The position numbers and the translations under genes are program-made. A stretch of 5,267 nt of DNA from Bacteroidales bacterium (lineage in GTDB: Bacteria; Bacteroidota; Bacteroidia; Bacteroidales; VadinHA17): NCBI GenBank assembly GCA_022615595.1, contig JAKEGI010000206.1, positions 1-5,267 of the forward strand, written 5' to 3'. Numbering within the stretch: the first letter of the stretch is position 1; the number at the start of each line of letters is the position of its first letter. Below, piece after piece: positions 1 to 5,267 of this stretch. Under the pieces are notes generated by a model, which made no database searches, had not been told where the DNA came from, and saw only the letters and a list, made by a program, of their open reading frames with translations.

Positions 1-994
<994 letters not shown>

Positions 995-995
995 A

Positions 996-1640
996 ATGGG
1001 CTGTATAACAAAACACTATCTTAACAGGGATACAGTCCTGGGGGTATGGAAAATTGAGGAAGATCTGCCGGCCCTTCTTGCTATGGTCGAAATGGACGCT
1101 GAGGACAGGAGGAGATATGCGGTCTTCAGAAGCACTTCACGAAAAATAGAGTTTCTCAGTGTGAGAGCACTGCTGGCAGAACTTCTCGGCAAAGAAGCAA
1201 GAATAGTATATAACAAGAATAATAAGCCATTCATAAAAGACGGCTCACACTTCATCAGTATAACCCACTCACATAAGCTGACGGCAATACTGATCAGCAG
1301 GAATGAAAGGGTGGGCATTGACCTTGAATACATGCGGACGAATATCAATGCCCTGGCCTTCAAGTTCCTGAACAAGAAAGAAAAGGTTACCAGACGGTGG
1401 GCTGACCGGACATATCATCTTTATATCCACTGGTGTGCCAAGGAGGCGATGTACAAAATATGCGACAAGGAAGGGATAAATATTGTCAAGGATATTACCA
1501 TTGAGCCATTCGAGATGAGCGACTCAGGCGAGATAAGAGGGGGAGTGAAGAATGAGAGGATAGATGACCATTTCACACTCTATTATTCAAGGTATGACAA
1601 TTATGCCATTGTATGGACCAAGAAGAAACATGAGGATTGA
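996..1640 (+). CDS. 4'-phosphopantetheinyl transferase, Sfp type
   Basis: This 214-residue cytosolic protein belongs to the Sfp/Gsp/HetI-type 4'-phosphopantetheinyl transferases, which move the phosphopantetheine arm of CoA onto a serine of acyl- or peptidyl-carrier proteins. The signature motifs are in order: KPF (77-79) ahead of ISITHS (87-92), VGIDLE (106-111) and WCAKEAMYK (146-154). Asp109, Glu111 and Glu150 are the expected Mg2+ ligands, and Lys154 the expected CoA/catalytic lysine. The length of about 210 aa is typical. The start is one base after the gldD stop, with GGAG at 987-990 at a 5-base spacing. Its 3' end overlaps the GGGPS start. No polyketide or peptide synthetase gene is visible, so the partner could be the fatty-acid acyl carrier protein or another carrier encoded elsewhere; the sequence does not say which. 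Confidence 0.92.
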   Translation: MGCITKHYLNRDTVLGVWKIEEDLPALLAMVEMDAEDRRRYAVFRSTSRKIEFLSVRALLAELLGKEARIVYNKNNKPFIKDGSHFISITHSHKLTAILISRNERVGIDLEYMRTNINALAFKFLNKKEKVTRRWADRTYHLYIHWCAKEAMYKICDKEGINIVKDITIEPFEMSDSGEIRGGVKNERIDDHFTLYYSRYDNYAIVWTKKKHED

Positions 1641-2370
1641 TATACCAAACAGGCAAAGGAAGGCGGTGGCACAGCTTATTGACCCTGACAAGGTAACTGA
1701 CAGCTCGCTGGCGCTGACGGCAGACAATGCTGCCAGGGCGAAGGTCGATTTCTTCCTTGCCGGCGGCAGCCTGACAAGTGCGCCGGTTGGCATACTTGTT
1801 GAAAAACTGAAGAAGCTGACAGATATCCCCGTGATCCTCTTCCCGGGTAACCTTATTCAGCTCACTGCTGAGGCAGATGCAATTTTCCTTCTGTCGCTCA
1901 TCAGCGGCCGCAATCCCGAACTGCTGATAGGCAATCATGTCATTGCAGCACCCTTCCTTAAGAACGTCAGGGAGAGCGTCATACCTGTTGGGTATATACT
2001 TGTAGACTGCGGCGGACGCACCTCTGTTGAATATATGAGCCAGACCTCACCAGTGCCCCGCGACAAGTATGATATTGCAGTTGCTACTGCCCTCGCAGGC
2101 GAGATGCTGGGGATGAGGGCAATCTATCTTGAGGCAGGCAGCGGTGCCGCTCTTCCCACAGACATTAAAATGATAGAGGCTGTAAGAGCAGAGATAACAA
2201 TACCGCTTATCACCGGCGGCGGTCTGAACACTCCCGATAAGGTTGAAGGAGCATTTGCTGCCGGAGCCGACATGGTGGTTATCGGCAACGGCTGCGAGAA
2301 GAATGCCAAGCTAATCACAGATGCCTGCACGATCAGGGACAGATACAACCAAAGATTACTTAGCATCTGA
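1630..2370 (+). CDS. Geranylgeranylglyceryl phosphate synthase (GGGPS/PcrB family)
   Basis: The product is a 246-residue TIM-barrel prenyltransferase that joins a prenyl diphosphate to sn-glycerol-1-phosphate through an ether bond. The reaction is typical of archaeal lipids but the enzyme is also established in Bacteroidota (group II GGGPS). Visible motifs are the LIDPDK strand (16-21, Mg2+/diphosphate region), AGGS (44-47), FPGN (71-74), SLISGRNP (89-96), YLEAGSGA (166-173), TGGGL (195-199) and VIGNG (217-221). The last three form the phosphate-binding end of the barrel. The ATG at 1630 is preferred because it puts DPDK close to the N-terminus, as in the family; in-frame ATGs at 1564 and 1594 lie deep inside the upstream gene. 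The start overlaps the phosphopantetheinyl transferase stop by 11 bp, implying coupling. Prenyl chain length cannot be read from the sequence with confidence. Confidence 0.9.
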   Translation: MRIDIPNRQRKAVAQLIDPDKVTDSSLALTADNAARAKVDFFLAGGSLTSAPVGILVEKLKKLTDIPVILFPGNLIQLTAEADAIFLLSLISGRNPELLIGNHVIAAPFLKNVRESVIPVGYILVDCGGRTSVEYMSQTSPVPRDKYDIAVATALAGEMLGMRAIYLEAGSGAALPTDIKMIEAVRAEITIPLITGGGLNTPDKVEGAFAAGADMVVIGNGCEKNAKLITDACTIRDRYNQRLLSI

Positions 2371-2390
2371 TCCCCTCAGAATATGATTTT
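2366..2390 (+). terminator. Weak stem-loop at the end of the + operon (tentative terminator)
   Basis: A 5-bp inverted repeat TCTGA-TCCCC-TCAGA (2366-2380) spans the GGGPS stop codon and is followed by ATATGATTTT. The stem is short and AT-rich and the T run has only four bases, so an intrinsic terminator is only a possibility. Its position in the 21-bp convergent gap is the main argument for it. Confidence 0.25.
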
Positions 2391-2391
2391 C

Positions 2392-4041
2392 TCACCTGAA
2401 GAGCTCGTGCAGGGGGTCTCCGTTTGCTGCATTCGGCAAGGGTACTTTGCACAGAACAGAAAGTGTCACGGCGATATCCCTGATATTGACACTGCGCGTG
2501 ACAGAGGCCCTGCTGACAGTCCACCCGTACCATATAAGAGGAACATGAGAGTCATACTCGTAAGGTGAATTATGACCCGTCACGTTATCGTTTTTCTCAA
2601 CCCATCCGGGATTGAGAGTGATCATGACGTCACCTGATCTCTGCGAACGGAAGCTGTTGTTCATCTTCAGGAGCAGTCCTCCGGAAAAGTCACTCATCTC
2701 AAAGGCGGTGGAGGGGACGGCCGATGCAATGCCTGAGAACTGCACCATAAACCTCGCCACCTTTTTCTGGATATCCTCCAGGTCGATGTTAGCATCTTCA
2801 ATAAGAGCCCTGTTGAGAAAGATCTGGTTGTCAAAGAAACCCTTGACCCAGTCACCCTGCCCGTAAACAGCATTCAGATAGCTTCGCAGCAGTTGCAATG
2901 ACTGGTTCACCCTGAAATATCCGGAAGGGATACGGCTCTTCTCAAGAACAGAAGGTATCTCTGACACTCCATGGGTGGAAATTAAATAGACAAGGACATT
3001 TTTCTTCCCGAGAGATTTGTCTATCCGCTCAAGCAGCAGGCTGACATTCCTGTCGAGACGCACCAGGGCATCAGATGCCTCAACGGATGATGGTCCGAAG
3101 CGGTGCCCAACATAGTCTGATGCAGTATATGTAATAGCAAGATAATCAATGTCTTCATCCTGTCCCAGCTGTTCATTCTCTATCAGGCGCATGGCCAGCT
3201 CGGTGGTGAAGTCATCGGCAAAAGGTGTCTCCCTGAGGAGAGAGTAATCTCTTTTACTGTTGAGCAGTTTGCCATCAGAAGAGAGTGTTTTAAGATCATA
3301 GGGGAACCATGTCTGGCCATTGAAGCCCCTTTCCTGAGCGCTTGAATCGATCTGGCAACCGGGGTAGAGGGAGGGATCGAGCAGAGGGCTCCAGGGCTGG
3401 TTCAGATACTGGCCGGGCAGCATGAGAGCATTAAGATCCTTAAGCCATGAGGGAAGCTCCGTAGTATAGTAGGTACTGCTCATCCAGGTACCCGTGCGGT
3501 CATCATACCAGAATGCTCCGTCGGCAGCATGACCGGCAGTAAGTATTGCCCCCATCTCCTTTATCCCTATTCCGTAAACCTTTGATGCTCCGCACGATGA
3601 CATCTGCAATTCATCTGCGAAAGTTGATGAGAGCAGATTTGCAGGCGAGAAAAGCCCTGTCTCAAAGCTGCCTCCTACCGGGCTGACATTGGGATCCTGA
3701 ACGCAGTAGATCATCTGATCAGTGAAGGGGTGAAACCAGGTATCAGAGGTGATACCGTGCATCGCAGGCGAGGTACCGGCCGATATCGTCGCATACCCGG
3801 GAGCAGCCTGGGTAAGCAGATAGTCATAAGAGGCATTGCGGTAATAGGTTCCCTCGTTGAGCATCCTTCTTAGCCCGTTGTCAGGAAGCATGTCTTTCAT
3901 GCGCTCAAGCTGATCATACCTGAGCTGTTCAACTATTATCCCGATAACAAGCCTTGGCTTGTCAGGAGGTATGTAGGCCGACTGGGCAGAAAGGGTAAAA
4001 GAAACAAGTACTAGATATATGAGTGTGAGTATTCTTTTCAT
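2392..4041 (-). CDS. PafA-like alkaline phosphatase-superfamily protein, probable pseudoenzyme
   Basis: This 549-residue protein is full length for PafA-type phosphatases (type I phosphodiesterase/nucleotide pyrophosphatase fold, about 545 aa). A signal peptide (residues 1-20, ending LSAQ) indicates export to the periplasm; there is no lipobox and no T9SS tail. It aligns nearly without gaps to Elizabethkingia PafA as I recall it. Kept are the three ligands of one zinc site, Asp309 and His313 (SDYVGHRFGP) and His490 (TGHNSPYEYDSHVP), plus His357 and Lys161. Changed are Asp38 to Glu (IVEQL), nucleophile Thr79 to Ala (TQAAPGY), Asn100 to Asp (HGITSD), Arg164 to Met163 (GIKEMGA), and zinc ligand Asp352 to Thr356 (ISTHG). 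Classical phosphomonoesterase chemistry is therefore unlikely; a binding or structural role, or a different reaction, is inferred. The ATG at 4041 is chosen because it begins the signal peptide; the upstream in-frame TTG at 4074 adds an unlikely 11 residues and overlaps the probable promoter. The frame is intact, so it is not a decayed gene. Confidence 0.9.
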   Translation of the reverse strand: MKRILTLIYLVLVSFTLSAQSAYIPPDKPRLVIGIIVEQLRYDQLERMKDMLPDNGLRRMLNEGTYYRNASYDYLLTQAAPGYATISAGTSPAMHGITSDTWFHPFTDQMIYCVQDPNVSPVGGSFETGLFSPANLLSSTFADELQMSSCGASKVYGIGIKEMGAILTAGHAADGAFWYDDRTGTWMSSTYYTTELPSWLKDLNALMLPGQYLNQPWSPLLDPSLYPGCQIDSSAQERGFNGQTWFPYDLKTLSSDGKLLNSKRDYSLLRETPFADDFTTELAMRLIENEQLGQDEDIDYLAITYTASDYVGHRFGPSSVEASDALVRLDRNVSLLLERIDKSLGKKNVLVYLISTHGVSEIPSVLEKSRIPSGYFRVNQSLQLLRSYLNAVYGQGDWVKGFFDNQIFLNRALIEDANIDLEDIQKKVARFMVQFSGIASAVPSTAFEMSDFSGGLLLKMNNSFRSQRSGDVMITLNPGWVEKNDNVTGHNSPYEYDSHVPLIWYGWTVSRASVTRSVNIRDIAVTLSVLCKVPLPNAANGDPLHELFR

Positions 4042-4071
4042 GTCCGGAATTATCTGGTAATAAACAAGCAC

Positions 4072-4079
4072 CAAAAATA
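4072..4079 (-). promoter_or_regulatory. Bacteroidota-type -7 promoter element upstream of the PafA-like gene
   Basis: On the - strand the bases read TATTTTTG, an exact fit to the TAnnTTTG -7 consensus of the Bacteroidota primary sigma factor. It lies 30 bases before the ATG at 4041, giving a short leader of roughly 25 bases. No TTTG -33 element is seen at the usual distance upstream, so the assignment is provisional. The element sits in a 6-bp inverted repeat, CCAAAA/TTTTGG (+ strand 4071-4076 and 4084-4089), which could be an operator or chance. Confidence 0.4.
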
Positions 4080-4133
4080 TCTGTTTTGGACATATATCCG
4101 GTGCACCTGAACAGCAAAGTAATTAACATAGGG

Positions 4134-5267
4134 TCATCTTGATATGAACGGCCATATGACGACCTTACCCCTCAGAACGGAGCCGGAGCGGTCTTTATTA
4201 TATGTGACGATATATATCCCCGGAGGAAGGTGGCTGCAATCGATGGGTTCAGGTATGCCCGGCAGCGTTACGATATGACGGGTATCGATCACCTGTCCTG
4301 ACAGGCTGGCGATAGTAACTGTGGCCCCTCCGGCGTGAACAGTGGGAGGAAGTACGACGAACCCGCCCGGGGAGGGATTCGGATAGATAAGGAGCCCTGA
4401 TTCAGGCGGAGCAGGATAAACAGACTTTATCTCTTCGAGCTGTACGTCAAGAGAGACTGATGAAGTCCATTCACTGATTGTTATTTCAGTGGAATATGAA
4501 ATGTATCCCGGGCTGCTGAAGGTAAGAGTGTATATCCCCGGAGAGAGGAACCTGTAAAATTCTCCAGACAGGGTATCTGAATATACATGCGATGAATCGA
4601 TGTCATGCCCGTTTATGAAGAGCTTAGCCGCCATTGGTGCTCCTGTCAATGCGTCAGTGACTGTGCCTTTAACCCCGTACAGGGCCTCCCCGAGATACCT
4701 CAGCAGAGATCTCTTGTTCCAGTTCCAGAGATTCTCAAGCTCTGTGGCAGGAGTCTGTTTAGTCTTATCGAGCTCCATGGTAACCTCCCTTCCCCCCAGT
4801 CCCCAGGTGATGTAATCCTGTCTTCCACCTCTGATAACATACCATACCGAGCCTCGTGTCACGCCATTGTCAAGGAAGGTAAGGTATCCCGGTTCGGCAT
4901 GCAGGTGCACAGTATCTGCATAGCGTCTGCTGATTTCATCAAACCACCTGTCATCAGCATGTGTCCGGGTCCACTTGTCCCAGGGATAATTTATCACCTC
5001 CTCTCCCCCATGCAGATTGGCTGAGAGAACAAAGCGCTTTTCTTCCATGAACCTCATCATATCGAGAGTCTCCTTCTGGAGAACCGGGGAAGTAGGATTC
5101 TCCGGATCGGGGAAGTTGCGGTTGAGGTCATAACCTGCACTGTTGGCTCTTATCGGGAACAGGATAGTATCATTGTCTCGGTACATCCCGTCAGGATTAG
5201 CAAGGGGATTTATCCATATTTCGAGACCTGACACCAGTTCCCCGGCCAGCCCGCCGTTGGTGCTCTC
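4134..5267 (-). CDS. Secreted M14 zinc carboxypeptidase with T9SS sorting tail (5' end missing)
   Basis: The C-terminal 377 residues are visible. The frame is open to the right edge, so the GTG at 5234 is not the start. Three modules are seen, numbered from the first visible residue. First, the end of an M14 peptidase domain (1 to about 195): INPLANPDG (19-27), substrate-binding NR in DLNRNFPDP (47-55), zinc-ligand His86 in NLHGGEEVINYPWD, and catalytic Glu165 in EVTMEL; the HxxE zinc motif would be off-window. Second, a CarboxypepD_reg/transthyretin-like beta domain (about 200-280, starting YGVKGTVTDALTGAP). Third, a type A T9SS C-terminal sorting domain (about 290-377) with YPNPSPGGF and LPPGIYIVTY. 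It should remove C-terminal amino acids from peptides outside the cell or at the cell surface after T9SS export. Catalytic residues in view are intact, so it is probably active. It lies 92 bp upstream of the PafA-like gene on the same strand. Confidence 0.92.
   Translation of the reverse strand, partial: ESTNGGLAGELVSGLEIWINPLANPDGMYRDNDTILFPIRANSAGYDLNRNFPDPENPTSPVLQKETLDMMRFMEEKRFVLSANLHGGEEVINYPWDKWTRTHADDRWFDEISRRYADTVHLHAEPGYLTFLDNGVTRGSVWYVIRGGRQDYITWGLGGREVTMELDKTKQTPATELENLWNWNKRSLLRYLGEALYGVKGTVTDALTGAPMAAKLFINGHDIDSSHVYSDTLSGEFYRFLSPGIYTLTFSSPGYISYSTEITISEWTSSVSLDVQLEEIKSVYPAPPESGLLIYPNPSPGGFVVLPPTVHAGGATVTIASLSGQVIDTRHIVTLPGIPEPIDCSHLPPGIYIVTYNKDRSGSVLRGKVVIWPFISR

Noticed and set aside
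1564..1629. An upstream start for the GGGP synthase (ATG at 1564 or 1594), giving up to 22 extra residues
   Set aside because: The extra residues lie inside the phosphopantetheinyl transferase gene and look like its frame-shifted shadow. The ATG at 1630 places the DPDK motif at the usual distance from the N-terminus.
2383..2866. Two + strand open frames (2383-2568 and 2612-2866) antisense to the PafA-like gene
   Set aside because: Both lie opposite conserved coding sequence with no recognisable domain, and are typical shadow frames.
2392..4041. The idea that the PafA-like gene is a decaying pseudogene
   Set aside because: There is no frameshift or stop over 549 codons, the signal peptide is intact, and the fold motifs are well kept. 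The active-site changes look selective, not degenerative.
4042..4074. TTG start at 4074 for the PafA-like protein
   Set aside because: The 11 added residues precede a perfect MKR-type signal peptide beginning at 4041, and the TTG overlaps the probable -7 promoter element.
4605..5024. Open + strand frame of 139 codons inside the carboxypeptidase
   Set aside because: It is antisense to a well-conserved M14/CarboxypepD region, and its translation resembles no known family.

Overview
The window looks like ordinary chromosomal DNA from a Bacteroidota bacterium, probably in or near Bacteroidales. The evidence is a GldE/GldD pair (a Bacteroidota-specific gliding/type IX secretion-associated set), a bacterial geranylgeranylglyceryl phosphate synthase, a PafA-family phosphatase homologue, and a secreted metallocarboxypeptidase ending in a type IX secretion (T9SS) sorting domain. 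I see no tRNA, rRNA, CRISPR array or mobile element, and base composition does not shift noticeably along the window.

Layout: two gene groups converge. On the + strand, positions 1-2370 hold a very compact operon: the 3' end of gldE (cut by the left edge), gldD (4-bp ATGA overlap), a Sfp-type 4'-phosphopantetheinyl transferase (1-bp gap), and a GGGP synthase (11-bp overlap). On the - strand, reading leftwards from the right edge, lie the 3' part of an M14 zinc carboxypeptidase with a T9SS tail, a 92-bp intergenic stretch with a likely Bacteroidota-type -7 promoter element, and a complete PafA/nucleotide-pyrophosphatase-fold protein with a signal peptide. The two groups meet tail to tail across only 21 bp at 2371-2391.

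How the genes relate: the + operon combines envelope functions (GldE/GldD), carrier-protein activation (phosphopantetheinyl transfer) and prenyl-ether lipid synthesis (GGGPS), so envelope and lipid metabolism is the common theme. The - strand genes both encode exported proteins; only the carboxypeptidase carries a T9SS sorting tail.

Main point of interest: the PafA homologue at 2392-4041 aligns over its whole length with the classical enzyme, but five of the ten residues that define the PafA active site are changed. These include the nucleophilic Thr (Ala79) and two of the three Asp/His ligands of one zinc site. The other zinc site is fully kept. It is very probably a pseudo-phosphatase or an enzyme with altered chemistry, although automated annotation would call it an alkaline phosphatase. 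The rest of the window is conventional.
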